A stretch of DNA of 64,000 nucleotides from Candidatus Zhuqueibacterota bacterium (GTDB lineage: Bacteria > Zhuqueibacterota > Zhuqueibacteria > Thermofontimicrobiales > Thiofontviventaceae), in contig JAFGOE010000030.1 in the NCBI GenBank assembly GCA_016926625.1, positions 1 through 64,000 on the forward strand. Direction: 5' to 3'. Every line of letters starts with the position of its first letter. The stretch's first letter is position 1. Of this stretch, positions 27,416-36,319 are shown piece by piece. Below the pieces are notes generated by a model. That model saw nothing but the letters and a program-made list of their open reading frames with translations, ran no database searches and was not told where the DNA came from. The translations under genes were made by a program, and so were the position numbers.

Positions 27416-27473
27416 TGTATAAATAGTGAACGATGGGGGAAGTGTTGGTAACTTATATCAATGGATAAACAAA

Positions 27474-28541
27474 ATGAGCGAGTCACATAGCAAACATATT
27501 CCAATGAGTCACCATATCTTCTCGAATTCTTATCCAATGATCGATCATTTCCCAAAGGAATTGAGACGAAAGTGGTATGAATCGATCGATTACCGTTTTC
27601 TGTTCATCCTGTTAGTGACGTCATTGACGGTAGTGAGCCTGATGTACCGGTTTGGTAATAAGGAAATACTGGATACGCTTTTAGAGTCGCGCATTCACTC
27701 ACAAGAAAACTATACTCGATTTATTTTAGAAGATATGGCTGCGATTTCGGAGCAGTCAGCGAAACCTGTTGCTGATGCGATGTCTGAGGATAGAACTCGA
27801 ATGGAGTTACTATTACCCGATAATGTCAAGGTTGAGTCCGCCGCCGAGCCTGCTGAGCTTCTACAGAAGAACATGCCCGCAAGGGCGGTCGTTACCAATC
27901 GTGCTAAACCGACAACCGGCGTAAGCTCTGGTGCAAGCGACGAATTTCAAACGACGTTGTCGGACGCACCGACGGTGGCCCTTGGGGATCCGGGTGCATA
28001 TGGACGGACACAACGCGTCGCGAGTACGGAGATCAGCGGTCCGAGAACGATAGGCAGTCCCGAAATAGAAGATATGAAGACACAGCGTTATGTAGAATAT
28101 AATAAAAATTCGAATAAATTAATCATCGAAGAGTACACACCCTATTCGAGTGCGCATGAACCGACGACAGGGGATAACGATGCCGCCTGGCGAGACATGA
28201 GGGCTGACCTGGCCAAAGACCTCAATATGCGAGCGTATGATGGTACTGTCAGGTCGCCGGAAGCGATCTCGAGAGTGCTGCTCAATCACAACAAGGCGAT
28301 TCAGGATTGTTATAAACAGGCGTTACGTGAAAATTCCTCATTAAAGGGTAAAATCAGCGTACAATTTGCAGTTGATTTTCGCGGACTCGTGAAACGCGTC
28401 GACATCGTCCATTCGTCCCTGAACGACAAGCGACTGGAGCGTTGTATACTTACGATGATCAGAAGTTGGGATGATTTCGGTCCGAGCGATCCCAACTCAG
28501 GCGATTCGATTTACAAACAGACTTATGTCTTCGGAAAATAG
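27474..28541 (+). CDS. TonB-like membrane protein with AgmX/PglI C-terminal domain
   Basis: An inner-membrane-anchored periplasmic protein of about 355 aa. A short cytoplasmic N terminus and one transmembrane helix (FLFILLVTSLTVVSLMYRF) lead into a long low-complexity periplasmic stalk. The C-terminal domain is VLLNHNKAIQDCYKQALRENSSLKG..RSWDDFG, matching the AgmX/PglI C-terminal family, a TonB-C relative found in gliding and energy-transducer proteins. No ExbB/ExbD is adjacent. The ORF opens at GTG 27426, but neither that nor the ATG at 27474 has a clear ribosome site. I prefer 27474 because the sigma-54-like site places transcription start near 27426. The start is uncertain. Confidence 0.8.
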   Translation: MSESHSKHIPMSHHIFSNSYPMIDHFPKELRRKWYESIDYRFLFILLVTSLTVVSLMYRFGNKEILDTLLESRIHSQENYTRFILEDMAAISEQSAKPVADAMSEDRTRMELLLPDNVKVESAAEPAELLQKNMPARAVVTNRAKPTTGVSSGASDEFQTTLSDAPTVALGDPGAYGRTQRVASTEISGPRTIGSPEIEDMKTQRYVEYNKNSNKLIIEEYTPYSSAHEPTTGDNDAAWRDMRADLAKDLNMRAYDGTVRSPEAISRVLLNHNKAIQDCYKQALRENSSLKGKISVQFAVDFRGLVKRVDIVHSSLNDKRLERCILTMIRSWDDFGPSDPNSGDSIYKQTYVFGK

Positions 28542-28567
28542 CCCCCTCCTTGGTCTAAATGTGGCAG

Positions 28568-28601
28568 AGCGGATTAGTATATTAAGTTATGCTAATCCGC
28601 T
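28568..28601 (+). terminator. Hairpin after the AgmX-like gene
   Basis: AGCGGATTAG/CTAATCCGCT forms a 10-bp stem 26 nt after the stop. It is the first of two hairpins in the convergent gap. Confidence 0.6.
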
Positions 28602-28614
28602 TCTTATCGAAATG

Positions 28615-28641
28615 AAAAAGGGATCGTACAGATCCCTTTTT
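28615..28641. terminator. Bidirectional terminator between AgmX-like gene and frr
   Basis: AAAAAGGGATC-GTACA-GATCCCTTTTT has A and T runs on both flanks and ends 30 nt from the frr stop codon. Confidence 0.85.
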
Positions 28642-28670
28642 AGTTATGCTTTGAAATATTTAGACGGCGT

Positions 28671-29228
28671 TTAGATCTCTAATATCTCTGCTTCTTTCTT
28701 CTTGAGAATTTCATCGACTCGTTTAATGTAGTCGTCGGTGATCGTTTGCACCTCATCCATTGTGCGATGTGATTCATCCTCAGATATGTCTTTATCTTTC
28801 TCTGCCTTTTTGATGCTATCGTTTGCATCGCGCCGTGCGTTACGGATGGAGATCTTGGTCTCTTCACCCAATTTTTTCGCCTGTTTCACCAACGCCTGCC
28901 GGCGTTCTTCGGTCAACTGCGGAATCGGGAGACGGATGATGTGTCCATCGTTATTCGGCGTCAAGCCAAGATCGGATTTCTGAATTGCTTTCTCGATTTC
29001 ATTGATCATCGACTTATCCCATGGCTGAATGGTCAGCAATCTGGCTTCCGGGACGCCTATATTCGCTGCTTGTTTCAAAGGAACAATCGATCCGTAATAA
29101 TTCACCTTAATGCTATCGAGAAGACTCGGATTAGCCTTACCCGTTCTGAAATGCGTCAGCTCGTAACGCAGATTCTCGATGCTTTTCTCCATCTTGTCTT
29201 TGGTTGAATCTAGAATTCGATTAATCAT
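28671..29228 (-). CDS. frr: Ribosome recycling factor
   Basis: This 185-aa protein, the standard Frr length, releases post-termination ribosomes together with [39 protein letters not shown] and [10 protein letters not shown] are diagnostic. The ATG at 29228 overlaps the end of pyrH by 8 nt, with GGTGAT just upstream. The track's TTG at 29240 would add four unlikely residues. It is the last gene of rplM-rpsI-rpsB-tsf-pyrH-frr, a very conserved bacterial order. Confidence 0.97.
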   Translation of the reverse strand: MINRILDSTKDKMEKSIENLRYELTHFRTGKANPSLLDSIKVNYYGSIVPLKQAANIGVPEARLLTIQPWDKSMINEIEKAIQKSDLGLTPNNDGHIIRLPIPQLTEERRQALVKQAKKLGEETKISIRNARRDANDSIKKAEKDKDISEDESHRTMDEVQTITDDYIKRVDEILKKKEAEILEI

Positions 29229-29946
29229 TTTTATCACCAATTACCTTTGTTCCAATATTTTCACCCAAAACGACCTGTTTCAGGGTATTACGTTTGGTTA
29301 TATTAAAGACATAGATCGGAAGGTCGTTTTCCATGCACAGGGTGATTGCGGTTGAATCCATCACTCGCAGGCGTTTCTGCACGACTTCCAGATATGTCAA
29401 TTTATCGTATTTTTTTGCATTCGGATTCTGCACCGGGTCGGAATCGTAAACACCATCGACCTTAGTCCCTTTTAGCACGGCATCGGCTTCTATTTCAATC
29501 GCTCTCAAAGCGGCCGTGGTATCGGTGGTGAAATACGGGCTGCCCGTACCGCCGGCCAGTATGACGATGCGACCTTTTTCCAGATGGCGAAGCGCCCGTC
29601 GTCTGATATAGGGTTCAGCGAGTTGTTCCATGCGTATCGCCGTGAGGGCTCGTGTAACGACTCCGTTGCGCTCCAGCATATCCTGCAGCGCCAGGGCGTT
29701 AATGACGGTTGCCAGCATCCCCATGTAATCGGCGGATACCCGATCCATTCCACGCGTGCTCGCAGACAGGCCTCTGAAAATATTCCCACCCCCGATGACG
29801 ATGCCGATCTCCAGACCGAGTTCCTTTACCTCTTTCAATTCCAGAGCCACATTTTTAACAATAGTAGGATCAATGGCTAATCCCTGCTGTCCCATCAGCG
29901 ATTCACCACTCAGCTTCAACAGTATTCTTTTAAAGGCCAGAGGCAT
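29221..29946 (-). CDS. pyrH: Uridylate kinase (UMP kinase)
   Basis: This 241-aa amino-acid-kinase-fold enzyme converts UMP to UDP with [48 protein letters not shown] and [11 protein letters not shown] are family landmarks. It lies between tsf (10-nt gap) and frr (overlap) and joins the nearby pyrRBC operon in pyrimidine supply. Confidence 0.97.
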   Translation of the reverse strand: MPLAFKRILLKLSGESLMGQQGLAIDPTIVKNVALELKEVKELGLEIGIVIGGGNIFRGLSASTRGMDRVSADYMGMLATVINALALQDMLERNGVVTRALTAIRMEQLAEPYIRRRALRHLEKGRIVILAGGTGSPYFTTDTTAALRAIEIEADAVLKGTKVDGVYDSDPVQNPNAKKYDKLTYLEVVQKRLRVMDSTAITLCMENDLPIYVFNITKRNTLKQVVLGENIGTKVIGDKND

Positions 29947-29956
29947 GGTCTCGTTA

Positions 29957-30550
29957 TTATCCTCCTAATTCGAACCGGGCAAATCGCCGGATGGAGATAT
30001 TTTCACCGATTATACCGATCAACTCTTTCAATAACTCTTCGATCGTTTTATTTGGATCCTTAATATAACTCTGTTCGAGCAGACAAACCTCCTGGTAGAA
30101 CTTCTCCATCTTGCCGAGTGCTATTTTCTTGGCGATCTCAGCTGGTTTATTCTGCGATTCAGCCTGACTCTGATAAATGCTCATCTCATGATCAATCAAA
30201 TCTTGAGGCAGTTGGTCTCTGCTGATGACGCGCGGATTGGCTGCCGCGATTTGCATGGCGATATTCTTGGTGAATTCCTGAAAATCCGGTGTTTTAGCCA
30301 CGAAATCAGTTTCGCAATTGATTTCTACCATCACACCCAGACGGCTGCCCGGATGAATATAGGTATGAATGAGTCCTTCTTTGGTCTCTCTGCCTGATCG
30401 TTTTTCTGCCGAGGCGATACCCTTTTTCCGCAGATACTCGATCGCAGCTTCAACATCGCCGTTCGTCTCACTCAGCGCTTTTTTGCAATCCATGATGCCG
30501 GCGCTGGTCACCTCTCTCAGTTTTTTTACATCATCTGCTGATATATTCAT
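29957..30550 (-). CDS. tsf: Elongation factor Ts (short form)
   Basis: This 197-aa protein is the GDP/GTP exchange factor of EF-Tu. [19 protein letters not shown] and the exchange-critical ETDFVAK are present. It is the short form with a single core subdomain, as in Thermus and many FCB bacteria, compared with 283 aa in E. coli. It follows rpsB by 19 nt, the usual co-transcribed pair. Confidence 0.96.
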   Translation of the reverse strand: MNISADDVKKLREVTSAGIMDCKKALSETNGDVEAAIEYLRKKGIASAEKRSGRETKEGLIHTYIHPGSRLGVMVEINCETDFVAKTPDFQEFTKNIAMQIAAANPRVISRDQLPQDLIDHEMSIYQSQAESQNKPAEIAKKIALGKMEKFYQEVCLLEQSYIKDPNKTIEELLKELIGIIGENISIRRFARFELGG

Positions 30551-30569
30551 TATAATTCTCTTTCCTGGT

Positions 30570-31367
30570 TTATTCTTCGTCTACTTCAATATCACGAGCG
30601 AATGCAGCTTCCTTCTCAGCCTCTTCCTCCTTTTCGGCGGCCAATTTATCTTTCATGGCCATTTCCTCGGCTTCATTGATGTCCAGTTGCTTTGTGCCCT
30701 CTATGACTGCGTTAGCTATTGTTCGTGTGATCAAGTTGATCGATTTGAATGCGTCGTCATTGCCTGGTATGGGGTAATCGATGAGATCCGGATCGGAATT
30801 GGTATCGATTAAGGCGACGATCGGTATCTCGAGACGATCTGCTTCCTGTATGGCGATCGATTCTTTCTTGGGATCGACTACGAACATCAGTCCCGGAAGC
30901 CGATTAATATCTTTAATACCACCGAGAACTTTTTCCAATTTTTCTTTTTCACGTTCGATCTGCAGGATTTCCTTTTTAGAGATCTTTTCATACGTGCCGT
31001 CAGTGGACATCTTTTCGAAAGTTTTTAATCTCTTGATGCTCTTCTTAACCGTGGAAAAATTGGTCAGTGTACCGCCCAGCCATCTCTCGTTCACGTAGAA
31101 CATTCCACATCGTAAAGCCTCGGCCTTAATAATATCTTTCGCTTGTTTCTTGGTCCCTACAAATAAGACCTTTTCACCTGATCTTGCCACCCTCATGACC
31201 TCTTCGCAAGCGCGTTGCAGGTGCACTAATGTTTTTTTCAAATCGATAATGTAAATGCCATTCCTCTCCATGAAGATGTATTTCTTCATCTTGGGGTTCC
31301 AGCGTCGTGTCAAATGACCGAAATGTGTACCTGCCAGCAAAAGATCTTGTAATGAGACGTTTTCCAT
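30570..31367 (-). CDS. rpsB: 30S ribosomal protein S2
   Basis: This 265-aa S2 has the signatures [40 protein letters not shown] and [10 protein letters not shown] Glu/Lys-rich C-terminal extension ([19 protein letters not shown]) is longer than in E. coli. AGGAG precedes the ATG, next to a structured leader that probably mediates autoregulation. It is the first gene after that leader, co-directional with rplM-rpsI upstream. Confidence 0.97.
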   Translation of the reverse strand: MENVSLQDLLLAGTHFGHLTRRWNPKMKKYIFMERNGIYIIDLKKTLVHLQRACEEVMRVARSGEKVLFVGTKKQAKDIIKAEALRCGMFYVNERWLGGTLTNFSTVKKSIKRLKTFEKMSTDGTYEKISKKEILQIEREKEKLEKVLGGIKDINRLPGLMFVVDPKKESIAIQEADRLEIPIVALIDTNSDPDLIDYPIPGNDDAFKSINLITRTIANAVIEGTKQLDINEAEEMAMKDKLAAEKEEEAEKEAAFARDIEVDEE

Positions 31368-31375
31368 ATAGATTT

Positions 31376-31458
31376 CTCCTGTTATGGGGTTATTCCGCCA
31401 CCCTTAGTTTAATCAAGCATAACACCGATCTTAATCGGCACCCCAGATTATAAGGGTG
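31376..31458 (-). promoter_or_regulatory. Candidate S2 autoregulatory leader (pseudoknot) before rpsB
   Basis: On the minus strand, CACCCTTA pairs with TAAGGGTG and encloses a CCGAT/ATCGG hairpin and an unpaired GGGGT. That GGGGT can pair with ACCCC just downstream, 5 nt before the AGGAG ribosome site, forming an H-type pseudoknot. The arrangement resembles r-protein S2 leaders. A TATAAT also falls in the 5' arm and is discussed under rejected items. Confidence 0.5.
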
Positions 31459-31476
31459 TGTGTGATAGTAAATGAA

Positions 31477-31863
31477 TTAACGTTTTGAAAATTGAAAGCG
31501 TTTTCGAGCGCCAGCCAGACCGTATTTCTTTCTCTCCTTCTCACGGGGATCTCGGGTCAAAAAGCCATTGGCTCGAAGAATCGGTTTTAACTCGGCATCA
31601 TAGGCTAATAATGCACGGGATATACCGAGTCGCATCGCACCAGCCTGTCCTGTTAAACCGCCTCCGTGGACGTTGGCGATGATATCAAATTTTCCCAACA
31701 TCTCGGTTAGTTCAAGCGGCTGCTCGATGATCATCTTCAGCGTCTCTCGTTTGAAGTAATCGATGAGCGTCTGCTTGTTGACGACCACGTTGCCGGAGCC
31801 AGGGTAAATTCTAACTCGAGCGATCGAATTTTTTCTTCTACCTGTTGCACTGAATTGTTTCAT
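31477..31863 (-). CDS. rpsI: 30S ribosomal protein S9
   Basis: This 128-aa protein has N-terminal [29 protein letters not shown] and the C-terminal [18 protein letters not shown] tail, which contacts P-site tRNA. It lies 10 nt after rplM, the usual L13-S9 pair. Confidence 0.97.
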   Translation of the reverse strand: MKQFSATGRRKNSIARVRIYPGSGNVVVNKQTLIDYFKRETLKMIIEQPLELTEMLGKFDIIANVHGGGLTGQAGAMRLGISRALLAYDAELKPILRANGFLTRDPREKERKKYGLAGARKRFQFSKR

Positions 31864-31873
31864 ATAGTATCCT

Positions 31874-32302
31874 CTATATCTCTAATTTTTCAGGTTGTTG
31901 TGCACCATGAGGATGCTCAGAACCGACATAGATATTTAGTTTTTTGAACATTTTGCGACCTAATTTGTTGTGGGGCAACATCCCTCGGATCGCGTGTTCC
32001 ACAACAAAAGCAGCATCTTTGTTTATCAGATCCAAGAACGCGGTTGATCGCAGACCGCCCGGATAGCCGGTATGTCGATGATAGAATTTCTGCTGCGCCT
32101 TTTTTCCGGTCAACCTGATCTTTTCGGCATTGATGATGATGACATGATCACCGACATCCATATGCGGGGCATACTGTGCTTTATGCTTACCCTTCAGGAT
32201 ATGAGCGACTCTCGTTGCTAATCGACCCAATACCATGTCCGTGGCATCGACAAGATACCATTTATGCTGCACATCGTTGAGCTTTGGCGTTAATGTCTTC
32301 AA
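31874..32302 (-). CDS. rplM: 50S ribosomal protein L13
   Basis: This 142-aa L13 has [47 protein letters not shown] and [12 protein letters not shown]. It begins the ribosomal cluster, with AAGGAG upstream and a promoter in the 91-nt gap after pyrC. Confidence 0.97.
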   Translation of the reverse strand: MKTLTPKLNDVQHKWYLVDATDMVLGRLATRVAHILKGKHKAQYAPHMDVGDHVIIINAEKIRLTGKKAQQKFYHRHTGYPGGLRSTAFLDLINKDAAFVVEHAIRGMLPHNKLGRKMFKKLNIYVGSEHPHGAQQPEKLEI

Positions 32303-32355
32303 TTTTAAATTTTCTCCTTCGACTCTATAAAATTCGCTATAATTTTAAAACTACA

Positions 32356-32384
32356 AATTTAATAATTTTAATGTTAAATAGCAA
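32356..32384 (-). promoter_or_regulatory. Promoter of rplM-rpsI
   Basis: On the minus strand TTGCTA-17-TAAATT, with the predicted start near 32349. Confidence 0.55.
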
Positions 32385-32393
32385 GATTTTTTT

Positions 32394-33743
32394 TTATTGT
32401 TGGGCTGAAATTAAATATTTCCCGTTGTTGATGACGCCCCAAGATTTCCCATGTAGCCGCATACCATGAAAGGGAGTATTTCTTGATTGTGATCGAAAGG
32501 CGTGCTTATCCACCATCCATTCGATATCCTGGTCAATGATACTGATCGTTGCTTTCGCGCCGGACCGTATCTCCGGAACGGGGAGTCCTAACACCTGGTA
32601 CGGCTTTGCAGACAGCTTCTCCAGCGCATCGATCAGGTTGAGTTTACCTGCTTTAACGAGTTTGGTGATGGTCAGGCCTACCGCGGTCTCGGAACCGATG
32701 ATCCCGAACGGAGCGGCATCGAACTCCACGTCCTTCTCCTCCGACGAATGTGGTGCATGATCCGTGGCGATCACATCGATCGTCCCGTCTTTCAATCCCT
32801 CAAAAACAGCCTCTACATCGGAGGGTGTTCGCAGCGGCGGGTTCATCTTCAGGTTCGTGTCATATGTTTCCAGATCTTCATCACACAATGAGAAATGATG
32901 AGGGGTCACCTCGCAAGTAACCTGAATCCCTTCGGCTTTGGCGCGGCGCACCAGATCGATAGAGCCTTTGGTAGAAATGTGGGCGATGTGTATCTTGCCG
33001 TTGGTATACCGTGCCAGCATAATGTTCCTGGCGACGATTAACTCTTCCGCGATCGAAGGGATACCCGGCAGACCGAGTTTAGTCGACATAAAACCTTCAT
33101 GCATCGCTCCGTTGGCAGCCAGCGTGGGTTCCTCACAATGTTCGATGATAAGGATATCGAACATGCGTGAATAGTCCAGAGCCCTACGCAGCAGCATGGG
33201 ATTGGCGACGGATGATCCGTCATCGGAGAATGCAATGACGCCGGCATCGACGAGTTCGGCGATCTCAACGAGCTGCTCCCCCTTACGTCCGATCGTGATC
33301 GCCGCGATAGGGTGGACCTCAATCAGGTGATTACTGAGCGAATTCAGAATGTATTCGATGATCTCCCGGTTGTCCGTAGCCGGCTCGGTGTTGGGCATCG
33401 TGCACACACTGGTGAATCCCCCGAACATGGCCGAAGATGCTCCCGAGAGCAGTGTCTCTTCGTCTTCGCGACCCGGTTCCCTGAAATGTACGTGCATGTC
33501 GAACAGTCCTGGCATGATCAGCTTACCCGCGATGTCGAATTGATGTCCATCGAATTCATCGATTTCGAGGTGGCCAATCTCGGCGACGACACCGTTTACG
33601 ATCAACATATCCTGCGGAACGATCTGTCTTTTACTGAAGTCGATCAGGCTTCCGTTCTTAAATAACAATTTATCAGCGCTTCCGACTGCGTCAGAAACAT
33701 GATTTTTCTTTCTTAGGTAGTTACGATTTAGTCTTTTCATCAT
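32394..33743 (-). CDS. pyrC: Dihydroorotase
   Basis: This 449-aa class I dihydroorotase of the amidohydrolase fold cyclises carbamoyl-aspartate to dihydroorotate. Zinc-binding [39 protein letters not shown] and catalytic ATDHAPH are present. It overlaps the end of pyrB by 23 nt, so translation is probably coupled; the N-terminal dozen residues are uncertain. It is the last gene of pyrR-pyrB-pyrC. Confidence 0.95.
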   Translation of the reverse strand: MMKRLNRNYLRKKNHVSDAVGSADKLLFKNGSLIDFSKRQIVPQDMLIVNGVVAEIGHLEIDEFDGHQFDIAGKLIMPGLFDMHVHFREPGREDEETLLSGASSAMFGGFTSVCTMPNTEPATDNREIIEYILNSLSNHLIEVHPIAAITIGRKGEQLVEIAELVDAGVIAFSDDGSSVANPMLLRRALDYSRMFDILIIEHCEEPTLAANGAMHEGFMSTKLGLPGIPSIAEELIVARNIMLARYTNGKIHIAHISTKGSIDLVRRAKAEGIQVTCEVTPHHFSLCDEDLETYDTNLKMNPPLRTPSDVEAVFEGLKDGTIDVIATDHAPHSSEEKDVEFDAAPFGIIGSETAVGLTITKLVKAGKLNLIDALEKLSAKPYQVLGLPVPEIRSGAKATISIIDQDIEWMVDKHAFRSQSRNTPFHGMRLHGKSWGVINNGKYLISAQQ

Positions 33744-34671
33744 CGGACTTTAATTCTCCGCTCAATAGATAGAGAACCGCCATGCGTACGGCGACCCCGT
33801 TGGTGACCTGGTTTAATATGACCGATTTGTCACTGTCGGCGAGCTCACTTTCGATCTCGACGCCTCTGTTGATGGGGCCAGGATGCATGATGGTGATGTC
33901 TCGGTTCACACGCTTAATCCGGTCGCTCGTTAGGCCGAAATAGTTGTGATATTCCCGCAATGAGGGAAAGAAGTTCGCCTGCTGCCGTTCGAGCTGAATT
34001 CGAAGAACCATCAGAATATCGGCCCATTCGATCGCATCGTCCACATTGTAACTGATCTGCACCGGCCATTTATGCGCCTCATACGGAATCAAGGTTGATG
34101 GGGCACAGAGCATTACCTGCGCACCCATGGTGGTCAGACCGTAGATATTGGATCGGGCGACTCGTGAATGGAGTATATCTCCCACTATGGCGATGCGTAA
34201 ATTTTCTATTCGCTTAAATTTGTCCCTGATCGTCATCATGTCCAGCAGAGCCTGAGTCGGATGCTCGTGTGCACCATCGCCGGCGTTGATGACTGTTCCC
34301 TTGATGCATTTACTTAAAAAGTGAGGGGCGCCGGATGCGGAATGCCTGATCACGACCATATCGACACGCATCGCTTCGATGTTCTGGGCAGTATCGCGGA
34401 GCGTTTCCCCTTTCTTTACCGAAGAAGTCGCTGTTGAGAAACTGATCGTGTCGGCTGAGAGTCTCTTTTCAGCCAATTCAAATGAAATGCGGGTACGAGT
34501 GGAGGCTTCAAAGAATAAATTAACGACCGTGGTCCCACGGAGCGTAGGGACTTTCGGATAAGGCCGGTCCAGAACCTCTCGGAACGAGGCAGCCGTATCC
34601 AAAATTGTCGTAATATCATCTCTTGATACGCCTTCCAGACCTAAGAGATGTTTCAGTGTAAATGATGACAT
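33721..34671 (-). CDS. pyrB: Aspartate carbamoyltransferase catalytic subunit
   Basis: This 316-aa enzyme condenses carbamoyl phosphate with aspartate. [19 protein letters not shown] (carbamoyl-phosphate loop), [28 protein letters not shown] and [12 protein letters not shown] are classical. There is no pyrI nearby, so this is the unregulated or PyrR-controlled type. It lies 43 nt after pyrR. Confidence 0.97.
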   Translation of the reverse strand: MSSFTLKHLLGLEGVSRDDITTILDTAASFREVLDRPYPKVPTLRGTTVVNLFFEASTRTRISFELAEKRLSADTISFSTATSSVKKGETLRDTAQNIEAMRVDMVVIRHSASGAPHFLSKCIKGTVINAGDGAHEHPTQALLDMMTIRDKFKRIENLRIAIVGDILHSRVARSNIYGLTTMGAQVMLCAPSTLIPYEAHKWPVQISYNVDDAIEWADILMVLRIQLERQQANFFPSLREYHNYFGLTSDRIKRVNRDITIMHPGPINRGVEIESELADSDKSVILNQVTNGVAVRMAVLYLLSGELKSDDEKTKS

Positions 34672-34714
34672 GTCAGGAACGTTTTCTTCAGGTTATTATC
34701 GGTTTCAGTGACTT

Positions 34715-35269
34715 TTAGGGTGACGTTGGCCTCTCTACCAATAAGACGCCGTCGATATCGTCTACTTCATTCATCTGGACGCTTATCTCTTCACCCGGAG
34801 ATATCGAGATGCGCCTACCCACGTAATCAGGCTGTATCGGCAGCTCCCTTCCTCCGCGATCGACGAGCACCGCCATCCTGATACATTTGGGGCGCCCAAA
34901 TGCCATGATTGCTTCCAGAGCTGCTCTCGTTGTTCTGCCGGTGTAGATGACGTCGTCGATCAATACGATGTTTTTATCATCGATGTTAAACGGAATTTCA
35001 GTCTTCTGCAGTTTAGGCTGCTCCAACATATTTCTGAAATCATCACGATACATGGTGATATCCAGTATCCCCAGGGGAAGATCTCTTCCCTCGATCGATT
35101 TGATCTCGCGACAAATCCTCTGCGCGATGATGGCTCCGCGCGTGCGAATTCCGATGACGGCCAGATTGTCGATCCCCTTGTTCTTCTCGATGATTTCATG
35201 CGATAAGCGGGTGATCGTCCGTGTCAGACCGATCTCATCGAATAACTTTGATTTGATTTTTAGTTCCAT
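34715..35269 (-). CDS. pyrR: PyrR regulator / uracil phosphoribosyltransferase
   Basis: This 184-aa bifunctional protein has the PRPP-binding motif VLIDDVIYTGRTTRAA, and GIRTRGAIIAQRI and LVDRGGRELPIQPDYVGR typical of PyrR. When bound to UMP the family represses pyr genes by binding mRNA. It heads pyrR-pyrB-pyrC, has a strong promoter and a 95-nt leader with a candidate binding loop, and lacks a clear Shine-Dalgarno. Confidence 0.95.
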   Translation of the reverse strand: MELKIKSKLFDEIGLTRTITRLSHEIIEKNKGIDNLAVIGIRTRGAIIAQRICREIKSIEGRDLPLGILDITMYRDDFRNMLEQPKLQKTEIPFNIDDKNIVLIDDVIYTGRTTRAALEAIMAFGRPKCIRMAVLVDRGGRELPIQPDYVGRRISISPGEEISVQMNEVDDIDGVLLVERPTSP

Positions 35270-35286
35270 GTTGTGCCGACCAAACT

Positions 35287-35330
35287 ATTCAACCTGATGT
35301 ACTGTGGATGAATCTCTGATTGAGTTGAAT
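35287..35330 (-). promoter_or_regulatory. Candidate PyrR-binding stem-loop in the pyr leader
   Basis: On the minus strand ATTCAAC/GTTGAAT can form a 7-bp stem over a 30-nt loop carrying TCAGAGA. This resembles the CNGNGA core of PyrR-binding loops. It ends about 18 nt before the pyrR ATG, and no terminator hairpin is visible, so control would be translational. Confidence 0.3.
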
Positions 35331-35370
35331 TCATTTAATTAGTTAATAAAATTAAATATACTTAGCGCTA

Positions 35371-35399
35371 ATTATACTCATTTTTTTTTTAAGAGTCAA
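35371..35399 (-). promoter_or_regulatory. Promoter of the pyrRBC operon
   Basis: On the minus strand TTGACT-17-TATAAT, with the predicted start near 35364. Confidence 0.85.
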
Positions 35400-35525
35400 G
35401 GCAAATTTTCACAAAGGACGCGCATCGACATCCGCCGCACGGTCAGGCGGAAAGGCGCCTGAGCTTCGATCAAATTACTAAAATATACAGAATTGTATAT
35501 TTTTTTATGTAACTTAAAAAATATG

Positions 35526-35555
35526 TTGACATTATCTTTTTATTTATTATATTAT
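35526..35555 (+). promoter_or_regulatory. Promoter of structured leader/ncRNA
   Basis: TTGACA, 18-nt spacer, TATTAT. The predicted start near 35562 is 266 nt before the next gene. Confidence 0.7.
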
Positions 35556-35561
35556 AGAATA

Positions 35562-35775
35562 GAATTGTATTGTGTAAGTAATATAAAGCTACCTACATAA
35601 TCAATTTACGGGTTTCTATCTATATTATTTTAGTGACTTAAGCGCTATTGCGGACATGACGAGATAGGAAATGATATCGGGAAATTTCCGCATCTCAAAC
35701 CCATTTATCTAATTTATCCAATTAACATCCAAATCCATTCTGCGATAACCAGGGTCGTTATCGAAGGATTTGTGT
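35562..35775 (+). ncRNA. Candidate structured RNA or long 5' leader
   Basis: Downstream of a strong promoter lie GGGTTT/AAACCC arms enclosing CGC-TATT-GCG, a TTTCTATCT/AGATAGGAAA pairing and the GGAAATTTCC palindrome. After these comes AAATCC-(CGATAAC-CAGGGTC-GTTATCG)-GGATTT. No known riboswitch or 6S/tmRNA consensus is recognised, and no T-run terminator follows. It may be the leader of the coiled-coil gene at 35828. Confidence 0.35.
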
Positions 35776-35827
35776 TGCTAATTTCGATAAATGTTACAAA
35801 AAATTAATAAAATGGGAAGGGAATGAT

Positions 35828-36064
35828 ATGACTGTCACCCCTGAAGAAAAAGTTGTCATCCAGAAGAAGATCGAACGATTGAAAAAAAGAATATCGACGC
35901 TTAATGATGCGATCTCTCTTCAAGCAAATAAAATTGCGGATACGATGACGCTGCTGGTAATCAGCAGGGACGAGAACGTTTTGCTCGACCGGATCAGAAA
36001 GAAGAAAGAAGCCATCGAAGAACTCGCGGAACTTAGAAACGAGTTAAACGAACTGCTCAAATAA
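35828..36064 (+). CDS. Small coiled-coil protein
   Basis: This 78-aa charged protein is nearly all helical, with heptad-like Leu/Ile spacing (IQKKIERLKKRISTLNDAI ... IEELAELRNELNELL). No family is recognised. It has no signal peptide or membrane segment. The size and coiled-coil character recall cell-division or scaffold microproteins such as ZapA/ZapB-like factors, but no family motif supports that. GGAAGGGA precedes the ATG. It is expressed alone, after a long structured leader. Confidence 0.7.
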   Translation: MTVTPEEKVVIQKKIERLKKRISTLNDAISLQANKIADTMTLLVISRDENVLLDRIRKKKEAIEELAELRNELNELLK

Positions 36065-36319
36065 CGAAGCAGTTCTCCTTAGCGTATGGTCTTGTTGACA
36101 ACTTTTAGTAGGCTACCCCTTGATTTTGGCGTATGTCCTGAACGTTTAATCGCGAATCATGGCAACACCAGATAAGTATAGGCTTTTTACTATCATTTTT
36201 TGAAAGGACCGCTTGCTCAGTGAGTCTTTTCGATGATGCCGACGTGCGGCTAAACGAGGTGAATTACGCCTTAAAGAACATTATTCGGGAAGCTTCGGCG
36301 GGCCTTTTGCAAAACGATT
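36065..36319. other. Convergent gap with no recognised feature
   Basis: 255 nt between two convergent genes. I see no clear terminator, repeat or RNA. Confidence 0.5.

Noticed and set aside
27000-27425. Glycine riboswitch upstream of gcvPB
   Set aside because: No tandem aptamer consensus on the minus strand; an ordinary promoter lies 40 nt before the gene.
31447-31452. TATAAT on the minus strand as an rpsB promoter
   Set aside because: No acceptable -35 at 17 nt, and it falls in one arm of the candidate leader stem. It is kept only as an alternative.
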